Positions 26,198 through 36,135 are shown, numbered from the stretch's first letter. The stretch: DNA of 64,000 nucleotides from Roseburia faecis (GCF_001406815.1 NZ_CVRR01000093.1:48688-112687); one strand, 5' to 3'. Numbers and translations are program-made. Notes: generated by a model from the sequence alone, not told the origin.

Positions 26198-26226
26198 ATT
26201 GTATACATCATAGAAGAAAAAGTCAA
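26198..26226 (-). promoter_or_regulatory. argS promoter
   Basis: TTGACT (26226-26221), 17 bases, TACAAT (26203-26198). Confidence 0.78.
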
Positions 26227-26259
26227 ACGCTTCTTCGTATCTGACATTTTTCTTCATAC

Positions 26260-26290
26260 AAAAACGGCTGCCACATTACGCGGCAGCCGT
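26260..26290 (-). terminator. nfn operon terminator
   Basis: ACGGCTGCC pairs with GGCAGCCGT (9 bp), followed by TTTTTG on the minus strand. It is 32 bases past the nfnL stop. Confidence 0.85.
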
Positions 26291-26321
26291 CTCCACTTTT
26301 ATCAGTTCTATCCGTTATTGT

Positions 26322-27713
26322 CTAATTGTTCTTTCCGGAAAGGTACTCATCAATACCCTTTGCAGCTGCCTTACCTGCTCCCATTGCAAGGATAACGGTA
26401 GCGGCACCTGTTACGGCATCTCCACCTGCATAAACACCGTCTTTGCTTGTTGCACCGGTATCTTCGGTTGCAACGATACACTTGCGGCGGTTTGTCTCAA
26501 GCCCCTTGGTTGTGGAAGAAATGAGTGGGTTTGGAGAGGTACCGAGTGACATGATCACGGTATCACAATCCATCTCATACTCAGAACCAGGAATCTCCAC
26601 CGGACTTCTTCTTCCGGACGCATCCGGCTCACCGAGTTCCATCTTGATGATGCGCACACCCTTTACCCAGCCATTCTCATCGACAAGAATTTCCGTCGGA
26701 TTCTGCAACAGATCAAAAATGATTCCCTCTTCTTTTGCGTGATGTACTTCTTCCTTACGTGCCGGAAGTTCTTCCTCACCACGACGGTATACAATATGTA
26801 CCTCTGCGCCGAGACGGAGTGCGGTTCTTGCAGCATCCATGGCTACATTACCACCACCGACAACGACAACTTTCTTTCCATGGGAAATCGGGGTTTCATA
26901 TCCTTCCTCAAATGCTTTCATGAGGTTGTTTCTTGTCAGGAATTCGTTTGCAGAGAATACTCCGTTTGCCTGCTCGCCAGGGATTCCCATGAAACGTGGA
27001 AGTCCTGCTCCGGAACCGATAAATACAGCCTCAAAGCCTTCCTTTTCCATCAGCTCATCGATCTTTACGGATTTACCGATGACAACGTTGGTCTCGATAT
27101 CCACACCGAGTGCTTTTACGTTTTCTACCTCGGCTGCTACAACCTTGTCCTTTGGAAGACGGAACTCCGGAATACCGTAGCTTAACACACCACCGGCACG
27201 ATGCAGTGCTTCAAAAATGGTCACATCGTAGCCAAGCTTTGCCAGATCTCCGGCACAGGTCAGACCTGCAGGGCCGGAACCGATCACTGCTACTTTGTGT
27301 CCGTTTAACTTCTCTGCTTTCTTTGGCTTGATACCGTGCTCGCGTGCCCAGTCTGCAACGAAACGCTCTAATTTACCGATGGCAACCGGATCACCCTTGA
27401 AACCGCGGATACATTTACCTTCACACTGGCTCTCCTGTGGGCAGACACGTCCACAGACAGCCGGAAGTGCGGAAGACTCGGAGATAATATGATAAGCCTC
27501 CTCAAAATTGCGCTCCTTGACCTGTGCGATAAATGCCGGAATATTGATAGAAACCGGACATCCCTTCATACACTGTGCGTTTTTACAATTTAAGCAACGG
27601 GAAGCCTCTGCAACTGCCTCTTCCTCGTTGTATCCATAACATACTTCCTCAAAATTCGTAGCGCGAACCTTTGGTTCCTGCTCACGAACCGGTACTCTGA
27701 CTAATCCTTCCAT
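26322..27713 (-). CDS. nfnL: NfnB/GltD-type flavoprotein, large subunit of ferredoxin-NADP+ transhydrogenase
   Basis: 463 residues. The N-terminal part carries two clusters of cysteines for [4Fe-4S] centres (CLNCKNAQCMKGCP, and CGRVCPQESQCEGKC). Then an FAD-binding VIGSGPAGLTCAGDLA and an NADPH-binding VVVVGGGNVAMDAARTA follow. Such proteins are often labelled glutamate synthase small chain. The partner directly upstream, however, is a PyrK/DHODH-type NAD(H)-binding subunit, not GltB, which is the NfnAB (SudAB) arrangement. That enzyme couples NADH and reduced ferredoxin to NADP+ reduction by electron bifurcation. The role is inferred from the pairing. Confidence 0.85.
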   Translation of the reverse strand: MEGLVRVPVREQEPKVRATNFEEVCYGYNEEEAVAEASRCLNCKNAQCMKGCPVSINIPAFIAQVKERNFEEAYHIISESSALPAVCGRVCPQESQCEGKCIRGFKGDPVAIGKLERFVADWAREHGIKPKKAEKLNGHKVAVIGSGPAGLTCAGDLAKLGYDVTIFEALHRAGGVLSYGIPEFRLPKDKVVAAEVENVKALGVDIETNVVIGKSVKIDELMEKEGFEAVFIGSGAGLPRFMGIPGEQANGVFSANEFLTRNNLMKAFEEGYETPISHGKKVVVVGGGNVAMDAARTALRLGAEVHIVYRRGEEELPARKEEVHHAKEEGIIFDLLQNPTEILVDENGWVKGVRIIKMELGEPDASGRRSPVEIPGSEYEMDCDTVIMSLGTSPNPLISSTTKGLETNRRKCIVATEDTGATSKDGVYAGGDAVTGAATVILAMGAGKAAAKGIDEYLSGKNN

Positions 27714-28603
27714 TACTTGTCACCTCCGCAATGGCCGCATCCACCGTGATGGGTAGCGCCCTCTTCATATGCGAGCTTTGCTCTGCCTTCTTCTGTCTTA
27801 TACTGCTGCTGACGCTTCATTGCCTGATCAAAGTCAACGAGATGTCCGTCGAACTCCGGTCCGTCAACACATGCGAATTTTACTTCTCCGCCAACCATCA
27901 GACGGCATGCTCCACACATACCGGTTCCGTCTACCATGATCGGGTTCATGGATACAACGGTAGGAATCTCAAGCTTCTTGGTAAGGATTGTAACGAATTT
28001 CATCATGATCATCGGTCCGATTGCGACACATACATCATAATGTTTTCCCTCATCGATCAATGCCTGTAACTGCTGACAGCCATTTCCGTGAAATCCGTAA
28101 GTACCGTCATCCGTACATACGTATACATTTCCGGCTACTGCCTTCATCTCATCCATATAAAAAAGCAGATCCTTGGTACGGGAACCCATGATCACGTCTG
28201 CATCAATTCCGTGCTCATGCAGCCATTTTACCTGTGGGTATACCGGTGCGGTTCCCAGACCTCCTGCGATAAATACAATTTTCTTTTTCCTGGTCTCCTC
28301 AAGGTTCTCCTCCTCACAGAGTTCGGACGGACATCCCAAAGGTCCAACGAAATCTTCGAGAGCATCGCCCTCATTTAAGGCCATCATACGCTCGGTTCCT
28401 GCGCCAATCGTCTGTACCACGATGGTGACAGTCTCCTTCTCTCTGTCATAGTCACAGATCGTAAGCGGAATACGCTCTCCTACTTCATCTGTCTTTGCAA
28501 TGATAAACTGTCCCGGCAGACACTCATTGGCCACACGCGGTGCCTTGATGTCCATCAGGATAATGTTATCTGCCAATGTTTCTTTTCGAACAATCGGGTA
28601 CAT
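27713..28603 (-). CDS. nfnS: NfnA/PyrK-type FAD/NAD-binding small subunit
   Basis: 296 residues. An N-terminal ferredoxin-reductase-like FAD domain (IIAKTDEVGERIPLTICD) is followed by an NAD(H) domain (IVFIAGGLGTAPVYPQ) and a C-terminal [2Fe-2S] motif (CGACRLMVGGEVKFACVDGPEFDG). The last residues are His/Gly/Cys-rich (HHGGCGHCGGDK). Its stop overlaps the nfnL start by one base, so the two are made together. Similar in fold to dihydroorotate dehydrogenase electron-transfer subunits, but no pyrD is near. Confidence 0.87.
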   Translation of the reverse strand: MYPIVRKETLADNIILMDIKAPRVANECLPGQFIIAKTDEVGERIPLTICDYDREKETVTIVVQTIGAGTERMMALNEGDALEDFVGPLGCPSELCEEENLEETRKKKIVFIAGGLGTAPVYPQVKWLHEHGIDADVIMGSRTKDLLFYMDEMKAVAGNVYVCTDDGTYGFHGNGCQQLQALIDEGKHYDVCVAIGPMIMMKFVTILTKKLEIPTVVSMNPIMVDGTGMCGACRLMVGGEVKFACVDGPEFDGHLVDFDQAMKRQQQYKTEEGRAKLAYEEGATHHGGCGHCGGDK

Positions 28604-28661
28604 AAACTGCCTCCTGTATGTAATAAATTTAATCTAATCCCTGTTCTCTTTTTCTGCTGAA

Positions 28662-28690
28662 TACAAAAAGAGGTGTATAGCACACCTCTT
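28662..28690 (-). terminator. Terminator of the COG0523 gene pair
   Basis: AAGAGGTGT pairs with ACACCTCTT, followed by TTTGT on the minus strand, 38 bases past the stop at 28729. Confidence 0.75.
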
Positions 28691-28728
28691 TATTGTATAT
28701 GACTTCTTCACTTTTCGCAACGACTTTT

Positions 28729-29673
28729 TTACGAAAAATATACAAGCTCATCTTCCGGTTTCTGGGCTTTTTCGATGGAAATCGGGTAAAGAACCGGTCC
28801 TTTTCCCTTATATTCCCGTGCAAATTCGACACGAATCTCTGCCGTAATTGTAATCCATGACTTGTGCGGAAGTTCCTCTTCCCTGTCATATTTACATTTG
28901 AAACCGATAAATGTCACATCCTCAATGCAGCAGGTCATCGCAAACCGTCCCGGAACAAACACGCCTTTCTTGAGTTTATCCGGATTATATACCAGAGCCA
29001 GGAATTTTACTTTCTTGCGATCGTATTTCTTGTAATTTTCCATGGCATCCATGTACCAGATAGCATAATCCGCATCGGTCAGCTCAATCACATCCTGATT
29101 GATATCAAACGGTAATTCCTCCGGACGCTCATCAATCGTTCCGTCCTTGCGCTCATAGACAATCTGTGCTTTCCGGTTGATGTTCTTAATGGTACGGCGC
29201 AGATGTCCGCGATCGGTATCATCATCTGTACGGTTAAAAATAACCACATCACTGGAAAAAACCTGTTCCTGCATCATTGCACGCATATTATTCATATACA
29301 GATCATACGTCGTAGAATCTACGGTTGCCAGTGACTGTACAATCACCCAGCCCTCCGGCATTTTTGCCTCAAGCAGCTTGTCCATCCCCCAGGTGCCGTT
29401 GTACTCGATAAAAATTTGTTCCGGCTGATAGGTGTCCTGGATTTCCTGCAGTTTTGCAGGCGTAAAATCCTCTTCCTCTTCGACCGTTACCAGCTTGAAG
29501 TTGATGGTTGCCAGTTTTGCTTCGTCATATTCTTTCTCGCCGTCTTCGCACATGATGATAATTCCTTTCGAACCATCACCGAAGTTATTCTCAAACAGCG
29601 TTTCTTCTACGAGAGTTGTTTTTCCGCTGTCCATAAATCCTGTAAATAAATATACCGGAATATCCTGTGCCAT
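28729..29673 (-). CDS. COG0523/CobW-like GTPase, second of a pair
   Basis: 314 residues. P-loop GFMDSGKTT near residues 12-20, and an FNRTDDDTDRGHLRRTIKNINRKAQIVY block that corresponds to the guanine-specificity region of G3E GTPases (NKxD altered to NRTD). Unlike its neighbour it has no CxCC metal-binding motif and no His-rich stretch. The C-terminal domain (KVKFLALVYNPDKLKKGVFVPGRFAMTCCIEDVTFIGF) is different from CobW_C and includes a Cys-Cys pair. It follows the other GTPase by 39 bases. Probably a metal-trafficking or metallo-enzyme maturation partner; the metal is unknown. Confidence 0.7.
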   Translation of the reverse strand: MAQDIPVYLFTGFMDSGKTTLVEETLFENNFGDGSKGIIIMCEDGEKEYDEAKLATINFKLVTVEEEEDFTPAKLQEIQDTYQPEQIFIEYNGTWGMDKLLEAKMPEGWVIVQSLATVDSTTYDLYMNNMRAMMQEQVFSSDVVIFNRTDDDTDRGHLRRTIKNINRKAQIVYERKDGTIDERPEELPFDINQDVIELTDADYAIWYMDAMENYKKYDRKKVKFLALVYNPDKLKKGVFVPGRFAMTCCIEDVTFIGFKCKYDREEELPHKSWITITAEIRVEFAREYKGKGPVLYPISIEKAQKPEDELVYFS

Positions 29674-29712
29674 AATTGCTCTCCTTACATTTTTATTGGG
29701 GTTTACAGCATT

Positions 29713-30831
29713 TTAAAGACCAAATGTCTTCAGTAATTCATCCTCATGAATCTCCGTTCCGATTACCACGATACGTCCGGTGTAATCCGGCTCACCCTCA
29801 CGGATCTCATACTCGCCCGGAACCATATCAAAGTACAGCCAGGTACCATCGGTACTCTCCACCATACCTTTGGAGCGGAGGATATTGTCAGAATCGACAA
29901 ACTTCTTAAGTACTTCCTCAAGTTTTGCACGCTCGAATTTGTGCGGTGTCTCCTTGCCCCAGCTGGTAAATACATCATCTGCATGATGATGGTGATGGTG
30001 CTCATGGTCATGGCAGCCACAGGTACAGTTTTCATCATGCTCATGGTGATGCTCATGCTCCTCATGATCATGGCAGCCACAGGTACAGTTTTCATCATGC
30101 TCATGGTCATGGTCTTCGTGGTCATGGTGATGCTCATGGTCTTCGTGGTCATGGTCATGATGATGGTGCTCATGCTCATGTTCTGCCTCTTCCTTTGCAT
30201 GATGTGCCTCGGCAAGAGCCTTCATCTCCAGATTATCCTGTCCTTCCATTACCTTAAGGATCTGTTCTCCGGATAATTTTGCCCAGTCTGTTGTAATAAT
30301 GGCAGCCTTTGGATTCAATTCCTGAATTTTATTGACACAAAACTCCAGCTGTTCCGGTGTTGCATTCTGGCTGCGGCTTAAAATGACAGTTGTCGCATAC
30401 TCGATCTGGTTGTTGAAAAACTCACCGAACGCCTTCATCTGCTTGCTCGCCTTAAGCGCGTTTACAACCGTTACCAGTGCGTTTAATTTTACATCCTGCT
30501 CTTTTTCAATATCAATCACGGACTTCATAACATCGGAAAGCTTACCGACTCCGGATGGCTCAATCAAAATACGATCCGGATGATACTTGGTGATGACTTC
30601 ATTTAAGTTCTTTCCGAAATCACCAACTAAAGAACAGCAGATGCATCCGGAATTCATCTCTGTAATCTGGATTCCAGCATCCTTTAAAAAACCACCGTCA
30701 ATGCCGACCTCGCCAAATTCATTCTCGATAAGGACAATCTTTTCCCCGGTAAATGCCTCATCAATCATCTTTTTGATAAAAGTTGTTTTTCCGGCTCCTA
30801 AGAATCCGGAGATAATATCTATTTTGGTCAT
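29713..30831 (-). CDS. COG0523/CobW-family GTPase with His-rich metal-binding insert
   Basis: 372 residues. P-loop GFLGAGKTT (9-17), the metal-binding motif CICC (Cys63, Cys65, Cys66), and a C-terminal CobW_C domain. Between them, residues about 210-283 form a His/Asp/Glu-rich insert with two 20-residue repeats containing HDENCTCGCHDHE. The DNA repeats exactly with a 60-bp period. Family members use GTP hydrolysis to deliver zinc or other metals, and the insert would act as a metal store or sensor. It is transcribed with the second GTPase. No Zur-type site is evident in the promoter. Confidence 0.85.
   Translation of the reverse strand: MTKIDIISGFLGAGKTTFIKKMIDEAFTGEKIVLIENEFGEVGIDGGFLKDAGIQITEMNSGCICCSLVGDFGKNLNEVITKYHPDRILIEPSGVGKLSDVMKSVIDIEKEQDVKLNALVTVVNALKASKQMKAFGEFFNNQIEYATTVILSRSQNATPEQLEFCVNKIQELNPKAAIITTDWAKLSGEQILKVMEGQDNLEMKALAEAHHAKEEAEHEHEHHHHDHDHEDHEHHHDHEDHDHEHDENCTCGCHDHEEHEHHHEHDENCTCGCHDHEHHHHHHADDVFTSWGKETPHKFERAKLEEVLKKFVDSDNILRSKGMVESTDGTWLYFDMVPGEYEIREGEPDYTGRIVVIGTEIHEDELLKTFGL
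30001..30120. repeat. 60-bp tandem duplication inside the CobW gene
   Basis: Bases 30001-30060 and 30061-30120 are near-identical, sharing TGGCAGCCACAGGTACAGTT and the following TTCATCATGCTCATGGT. Each codes for one Cys-His repeat of the metal-binding insert, and the number of units could vary by slippage or recombination. Confidence 0.9.
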
Positions 30832-30869
30832 GATAATCCACTCCTTTTTGTTTTTTCAAAATCTATTCT

Positions 30870-30898
30870 ATTTTACTCGTTTTTTTATAATAATGCAA
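30870..30898 (-). promoter_or_regulatory. Promoter of the COG0523 pair
   Basis: TTGCAT (30898-30893), 17 bases, TAAAAT (30875-30870). Confidence 0.65.
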
Positions 30899-30915
30899 GT
30901 TGTGACACAGCCGGT

Positions 30916-32646
30916 CTAATAATGCATATGATAAAGTTTTTCATACACACCGCCCCGTGCCAGCAGTTCTTCATGGGAACCGGATTCCGCAATCCCATCT
31001 TCTGTCAGAACCAGAATTTTTTGTGCATTCTGGATCGTTGTCAGACGGTGGGCGATCACAAATGTCGTACGGTTCTTTGCCAGTTTCTCCAATGATTCCT
31101 GTACGACCCTCTCGCTCTCGTTATCCAGTGCGGAAGTTGCCTCATCAAAGATCAGAACCGGTGGATTTTTCAAAAAAACACGGGCTATGGAAAGCCGCTG
31201 CTTCTGCCCTCCGGAGAGCTTGATTCCACGCTGTCCGATATCTGTATCATATCCATCGGGAAATGCCATGATAAATTCGTGGGCATTGGCATTTTTTGCA
31301 GCAGCAATCACTTCTTCCCTTGTCGCATCCGGCTTTCCATACCGTATATTTTCAAAAATCGTTCCCGCAAACAGGTATACATCCTGCTGCACCATTCCGA
31401 TATGGTCACGCAGGCTCTTTAACGTCACCTTACGGACATCTTTCCCATCCACGCGGATACATCCTCCGGTCACATCATAGAATCTCGGAATCAGGGAACA
31501 AAGCGTTGTCTTTCCGGCACCGGATGATCCCACCAGTGCCATATATGCCCCTGCAGGCACATGCAGATTGATCCGGTTAAGCACCTTCTCCTGATTGTCT
31601 TTGTACTGAAAAGAAACATTTTCAAAATCAATGGTTCCTTTCACATCGGTCAGTGCTACAGCATCGTTTGCATCCTGGATTTCCGGTTCAATATTCATAA
31701 TTTCCTGAAACCGTTCAAATCCCGTATAGCCATTCTGAAACTGCTCGGTAAAGTCCACCAGTGTCCGGATTGGATCCGTAAATACCCCAATATACAGCAA
31801 AAACGTAACCAGATCATTGACCGTGACCATTCCCTTTGCAATGAGAACCCCTCCGGCAAGGATGACATTTACCTGAATCAGTGTTGTAAAAACGCCAACC
31901 CCGGCCTGAAAACTGCCCATGTAATGATAACTGTTCTTCTTTGCCGCAAGAAATCCGTCATTTCCATGACGAAATTTTTCGTTTTCAATCGCCTCATTGG
32001 CAAACGATTTCACCACACGGATGCCTGACAGATTATCCTCGATCTGTTCATTAATCTCGGCAATTTTAATACGGTTCTGCTGAAAAGCCCGGCGCATCCG
32101 CTTATTTAACACAAATGCAAATACAAACATAACCGGAAGCACCGCAAACGCGGCAAGCGCAAGCCATCCATTAATGTTGAGCAGGATCACAAACGCTCCC
32201 ACTATCTTTAATACCGACAGGATAATATTCTCCGGGCCATGGTGCAGCAGTTCTGTAATATCAAATAAATCTGCCGTCACACGGCTCATCAGCTGTCCGA
32301 CTTTTGCATCATCATAAAAAGAAAAAGACAGCTTCTGCAGATGCCCAAACAATTCGGCCCGCATGTCATATTCCATTTTTGCCCCCATCACATGTCCATA
32401 ATTTCCGATAAAAAACCGGCTGTAACAGTCCAATGCCAGAAGCACAAACAATCCGATGCCAATCAAAAAAAGTTTCCGCAACATCATCTGGGGCTGCTGA
32501 TAAATCAGAGTCGATGTCACATACCGCACAACCAGTGGAATGGTCAGTGCCACTGCCGCAGAAAGTGTCGCAAATAACATGTCTGCCGCAAAAACTGCCC
32601 GGTAGGGTTTGTAATAGCTTATCATTTTTTTCAGATTTTGATTCAT
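30916..32646 (-). CDS. ABC transporter, fused permease-ATPase (exporter type)
   Basis: 576 residues. Six transmembrane helices in the N-terminal 310 residues, then an ATPase domain with Walker A GSSGAGKTT, signature LSGGQKQR, Walker B VLIFDEATSAL and H-loop IAHRLTTIQ. A half-transporter of the MsbA/LmrA type, working as a homodimer or with a partner encoded elsewhere. No second half-transporter is next to it. The substrate cannot be read from sequence; lipids, peptides or drugs are possible. It lies between the COG0523 promoter and the rpsU terminator. Confidence 0.88.
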   Translation of the reverse strand: MNQNLKKMISYYKPYRAVFAADMLFATLSAAVALTIPLVVRYVTSTLIYQQPQMMLRKLFLIGIGLFVLLALDCYSRFFIGNYGHVMGAKMEYDMRAELFGHLQKLSFSFYDDAKVGQLMSRVTADLFDITELLHHGPENIILSVLKIVGAFVILLNINGWLALAAFAVLPVMFVFAFVLNKRMRRAFQQNRIKIAEINEQIEDNLSGIRVVKSFANEAIENEKFRHGNDGFLAAKKNSYHYMGSFQAGVGVFTTLIQVNVILAGGVLIAKGMVTVNDLVTFLLYIGVFTDPIRTLVDFTEQFQNGYTGFERFQEIMNIEPEIQDANDAVALTDVKGTIDFENVSFQYKDNQEKVLNRINLHVPAGAYMALVGSSGAGKTTLCSLIPRFYDVTGGCIRVDGKDVRKVTLKSLRDHIGMVQQDVYLFAGTIFENIRYGKPDATREEVIAAAKNANAHEFIMAFPDGYDTDIGQRGIKLSGGQKQRLSIARVFLKNPPVLIFDEATSALDNESERVVQESLEKLAKNRTTFVIAHRLTTIQNAQKILVLTEDGIAESGSHEELLARGGVYEKLYHMHY

Positions 32647-32672
32647 GGTTCACCTCATCCTGATCATTTTTA

Positions 32673-32704
32673 CAAAAAAGCACCCCGCGAGTTATCCCGC
32701 GGGG
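32673..32704 (-). terminator. rpsU terminator
   Basis: CCCCGCG pairs with CGCGGGG, then TGC and T6 on the minus strand, 10 bases past the rpsU stop. Confidence 0.85.
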
Positions 32705-32713
32705 TTAAATACA

Positions 32714-32890
32714 TTAGTTGTATTTTCTTTTTCTAGCAGCTTCAGATTTCTTCTTACGCTTTACGCTTGGCTTCTCGTAATGCTCTCTCTTACGAATCTC
32801 CTGCTGGATACCAGCCTTCGCACAGTTTCTCTTGAAACGACGTAATGCGCTATCTAAAGTCTCATTCTCTTTTACGATTACACTAGACAT
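32714..32890 (-). CDS. rpsU: 30S ribosomal protein S21
   Basis: 58 residues: [20 protein letters not shown] then a very basic C-terminus ([19 protein letters not shown]). Full length for S21, which binds the small subunit near the mRNA exit. AGGAGG-like sequence (GGGAGG) precedes the ATG at 32890. Monocistronic with a strong promoter and terminator. Confidence 0.97.
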   Translation of the reverse strand: MSSVIVKENETLDSALRRFKRNCAKAGIQQEIRKREHYEKPSVKRKKKSEAARKRKYN

Positions 32891-32961
32891 TCTTTCCTAA
32901 CCTCCCTCCAGTTGCGATATTGTGCATCAACTGTAAGGTAATCTTAATTGCACTATCGATT

Positions 32962-32989
32962 ATTTTAACAAAATATCCTGATTTGTCAA
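32962..32989 (-). promoter_or_regulatory. rpsU promoter
   Basis: TTGACA (32989-32984), 16 bases, TAAAAT (32967-32962). Confidence 0.75.
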
Positions 32990-33030
32990 TAGTTTTTCCG
33001 AAATTTGCATAGTTTTTTTCTTCCACATGC

Positions 33031-34764
33031 TTAAAGCTTTGTAAACACGGAAGTTTCTTTCTTCAATCCCTCTGCAATCGCAAAGTTCTCATCCATCTTC
33101 TTGGAAATTTTATCCATATCGGATACAAGAACCTGTGTGCTGTCCGCTGCCGAAACGACTCCACTGACGCCTTCCTCGATCGCATGGGAAATCGTATTTA
33201 CGGAATTTGCAATCTCATCCATGGAATTCTGTAAAGAATCCGTCTTTGCCTCAAAATCTGCCATGACACTTTCGATAAATGTTGCCTTGTCATGATATGC
33301 CCCACCGGATTCCACAAACTTCTGGAATTCCGGCAGGATTTTTTCATTCATGTACTCTACCAGTCCGTTTGCATTGTCTGCAAGATTATGTACTGCAGTT
33401 ATAACAATGGCATTGATGCTCTGGATATTGTTAGCCGCTTCCTGACTGGCGGCTGCCAGCTGACTGATTTCGGAAGCAACCACTGCAAATCCTTTTCCTG
33501 CATCCCCGGCACGGGCAGCCTCAATGGATGCGTTTAATGCAAGCAGGTTTGTCTGGCTTGCAATATTTAAGATGTCGTTTGTCAGATTGTCTACCTGATT
33601 GACACTGTTGCTGTCCTCAATTGCCTGACTCAGCACGGAAACAATGTCATTTACTTTCGCACCCGTTGTATCCATATTTTCACGTGCAGCATGTTCCATT
33701 GCCTCTGCATGCTCTTTCATTTCTTTTGTATACTGATTGATTTCAATCGTTTTCTCTGCAATTGACTTGACTTCACCGGCAACCGATTCGGTATTTTCAT
33801 TAATCCGTGAAGCATTGTCGGAAATATCCTGCATCGTTGCAGAAAGTTCTTCCGTCAGTGCGGACAGATCGGATACACTTCCGTTGGAAGTCTGCACACT
33901 CTCACGCACTTCATTTACAACACCCTCAAGATCCCTGGAATTGCTGCTGATCATCCGGAAAATTTCCTGCAGCTTTGCCATAAAAGCATTGATGCCTCCA
34001 CCGACAGATGCCACTTCTTTGTTGTTGGTAATGGTAACCCTGCGGGTCAGGTCACCCTGCCGGTTATCAATTCCAGAAATAATCTCATTTATTTCCCTGT
34101 TCGTATTTGTAAGCGGATAGATTACCCACCGAAGCACTGCCACCATTGCTGAAAAAAGTGCTGCAATACTAATCAGAATCGTCACTACGCTTGTTCCGAT
34201 TGAACTATGGTATGCAGATGTCAGTTTCTGTCTCTGTGCATCTGCATCCTGATTTACAATTTTCTTGATACTTTCGATATCCGACTCAATGGCATCTGCA
34301 CACTTGCTGATTTTTCCATTCGCAAGTTCATAGGCATCTTCATTTTTCCCTGCTGCGGAAAATGCCATAACATTGGCACATTCATACTTTAATTCTTCGT
34401 AATTTTTTTGGATGTCATTGTATTCTTTTTTGGTATCCGGTGTCACGTATGTCTTGTAACTTTCCAGATCTTTCTCCAATGCATCTTCCTGACTGCGGAT
34501 TTTTTCCACCAGCTTGATCATGGAATCCAGATCCACCGCTATGATATGGGACAGTCCCAGATTATGGATGTCCTGCGTCTGTTTCTGGATTTCTGCCAGA
34601 CCCGAAACATTCTTTAAAGATACTTCCGAAATCTGTACGGCACTCCGGTTAACGTTCCTGATATTGGAAACAGACATCACATTCGAGATGATACTGAATA
34701 TTCCAAGTATAAATACCGGAATTAAAATGATAAGTTTGGTACTTAATTTCTTTTTCTGATTCAT
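33031..34764 (-). CDS. Methyl-accepting chemotaxis protein
   Basis: 577 residues. N-terminal transmembrane helix (10-30), an extracellular four-helix-bundle-type sensor domain of about 160 residues (residues 35-190), a second transmembrane helix (about 190-212), a HAMP domain, and a cytoplasmic signalling coiled coil. The CheA/CheW-binding tip is complete ([34 protein letters not shown]). No C-terminal CheR-tethering pentapeptide. It starts 13 bases after the upstream sugar-binding lipoprotein gene, so the two are co-expressed and the lipoprotein is probably its ligand-bound partner. No flagellar or che genes are in the window. Confidence 0.93.
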   Translation of the reverse strand: MNQKKKLSTKLIILIPVFILGIFSIISNVMSVSNIRNVNRSAVQISEVSLKNVSGLAEIQKQTQDIHNLGLSHIIAVDLDSMIKLVEKIRSQEDALEKDLESYKTYVTPDTKKEYNDIQKNYEELKYECANVMAFSAAGKNEDAYELANGKISKCADAIESDIESIKKIVNQDADAQRQKLTSAYHSSIGTSVVTILISIAALFSAMVAVLRWVIYPLTNTNREINEIISGIDNRQGDLTRRVTITNNKEVASVGGGINAFMAKLQEIFRMISSNSRDLEGVVNEVRESVQTSNGSVSDLSALTEELSATMQDISDNASRINENTESVAGEVKSIAEKTIEINQYTKEMKEHAEAMEHAARENMDTTGAKVNDIVSVLSQAIEDSNSVNQVDNLTNDILNIASQTNLLALNASIEAARAGDAGKGFAVVASEISQLAAASQEAANNIQSINAIVITAVHNLADNANGLVEYMNEKILPEFQKFVESGGAYHDKATFIESVMADFEAKTDSLQNSMDEIANSVNTISHAIEEGVSGVVSAADSTQVLVSDMDKISKKMDENFAIAEGLKKETSVFTKL

Positions 34765-34777
34765 ATGCTCCCACCTC

Positions 34778-36055
34778 TTAGCCTGCTACTGATTTTGTAA
34801 TACCATCGACCAGATTATCCATCAGTTTCTGTAACTTTATGTGGTTTGGATTTCCTGCTGCCATCGTATTCCCGAATTCCATGCTTGCATCCCAGTAACT
34901 GTTTCCGACACGCTGCAGTTTTCCGAATTCCGACTGTGCAATCACTGCCTGAATGGATGGAGAAGCCTTAACCGCATCCGAATCCGCTGCCTTTGTATTG
35001 GAAGGTCCCTGTCCGTTCATCTCAAACCGGACAGTCTGGTTCTGCTCATTGGTCAACCAGTCTGCCAGTTTTGCTGCCCACTGTGGATTTGCCGAATAAG
35101 CACTGACTCCCATCAGCTTATAGCCGGTAAAGGAAGCCATCTGTACCTGTTTTCCTGCCACGGTATAGGTCGGAAGCTTGGCTGCGCCAATATCATCTCC
35201 CCAGATCTTTTTCAGTTCGGTCTCACTCCATACACCGCTTACCCCTGCAATTACACTGCCTTTTTTTGCACCTTTAATAAAATCTTCATTCACCGCATTT
35301 TCAAATCCACTGCTGGAACTGATATCAAGCATCGCCTGCGCAATATCCACGCCTTTGATATCCCCTTCGGTGGAATTCCATTCACAGTGGTTTGTCACAT
35401 TGTCATCATTGATACCGAAATCCAGTCCTGTATTTCCGAAAAACGAATACAGATACCAGCCGGAAGACCAGTCCATCATAAACTTCTTATGATTTTTTTC
35501 TGCTACTTTTAAAATGCCGTCAAGGGTTTTGACATCCGAATCACTCAGGTACTTTTTGTTATAATACAAAAAATACCCATTGTCTGCAGTCATGGGATAT
35601 GCATAAAGCGTATCATCGACTGTGGCAGCGTCTATTGCGCCCTCCACATTTGCTTTTTTCACTTCGTCTGCATTCGGAACCGGATACAATGCACCACCGG
35701 CCGCCATAGAAGCCACCTGGTCATCTGCAAGGATAAACACATCAGCTGCGTTATGCACATCTCCAAGCACATTGTCACGCGTATCGGAATCCGCATTCTG
35801 TTCCAGAGTGATATCAAAAGTTGCCTGCCCCTTATACTCTTCTTTGAAACTGTCGATCATCTTATTCAACGCATCATACGTTGATTCCTCTGCCCACACT
35901 CTCAGTTTTACCGTTCCGCTCGTCCTGTCCGTCTCCTGTGCACTGCCCTGCGTGGTCTCCGTTGCACCCTGAGGTACCGCCGATGCGCAGCCGCCCAGCA
36001 TGGACACAGCAAAGATTCCTGCCAGCATGGCTGACAATAACCTCTTTCTCTTCAT
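34778..36055 (-). CDS. Extracellular sugar-binding lipoprotein (MalE/MdxE type)
   Basis: 425 residues from the ATG at 36055, with GGGAGAG upstream. The signal peptide ends at a lipobox with Cys23 (SMLGGC). The mature protein has the family-1 solute-binding fold: [59 protein letters not shown], and [18 protein letters not shown]. These are the blocks seen in maltose/maltodextrin-binding proteins. No permease or ATPase genes are near; the next gene is a chemoreceptor. It may feed a transporter encoded elsewhere, or serve mainly as a sensor of maltodextrins. The nearby malQ and pulA fit an alpha-glucan diet. Confidence 0.88.
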   Translation of the reverse strand: MKRKRLLSAMLAGIFAVSMLGGCASAVPQGATETTQGSAQETDRTSGTVKLRVWAEESTYDALNKMIDSFKEEYKGQATFDITLEQNADSDTRDNVLGDVHNAADVFILADDQVASMAAGGALYPVPNADEVKKANVEGAIDAATVDDTLYAYPMTADNGYFLYYNKKYLSDSDVKTLDGILKVAEKNHKKFMMDWSSGWYLYSFFGNTGLDFGINDDNVTNHCEWNSTEGDIKGVDIAQAMLDISSSSGFENAVNEDFIKGAKKGSVIAGVSGVWSETELKKIWGDDIGAAKLPTYTVAGKQVQMASFTGYKLMGVSAYSANPQWAAKLADWLTNEQNQTVRFEMNGQGPSNTKAADSDAVKASPSIQAVIAQSEFGKLQRVGNSYWDASMEFGNTMAAGNPNHIKLQKLMDNLVDGITKSVAG

Positions 36056-36129
36056 AAAGTCTCTCCCTTTCTTCATGTCGTTTCCACCTTTTGTTGTATA
36101 TACACAAATTTCACAGTGGATTTACTGTT

Positions 36130-36135
36130 ATTATA
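36130..36135 (-). promoter_or_regulatory. -10 box of the binding protein/chemoreceptor operon
   Basis: TATAAT on the minus strand, preceded by a poor -35. The -35 region falls in the T tract of the inverted repeat at 36148-36200, so the repeat could also be an operator. Confidence 0.45.

Noticed and set aside
26322..27713. Glutamate synthase small chain (gltD) reading of nfnL
   Set aside because: No gltB is nearby and the overlapping partner is a PyrK-type subunit, so the Nfn pairing explains both genes better.
28680..28730. TTGCGA-N17-TACAAT promoter match on the minus strand before nfnS
   Set aside because: A terminator hairpin begins right at the predicted start site, so a transcript from it would end at once. 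Probably a chance match.
29746..30276. A plus-strand 176-codon Met/Val-rich frame
   Set aside because: It is the reverse reading of the His-rich repeat of the CobW gene (CAT codons read as ATG), not a gene.
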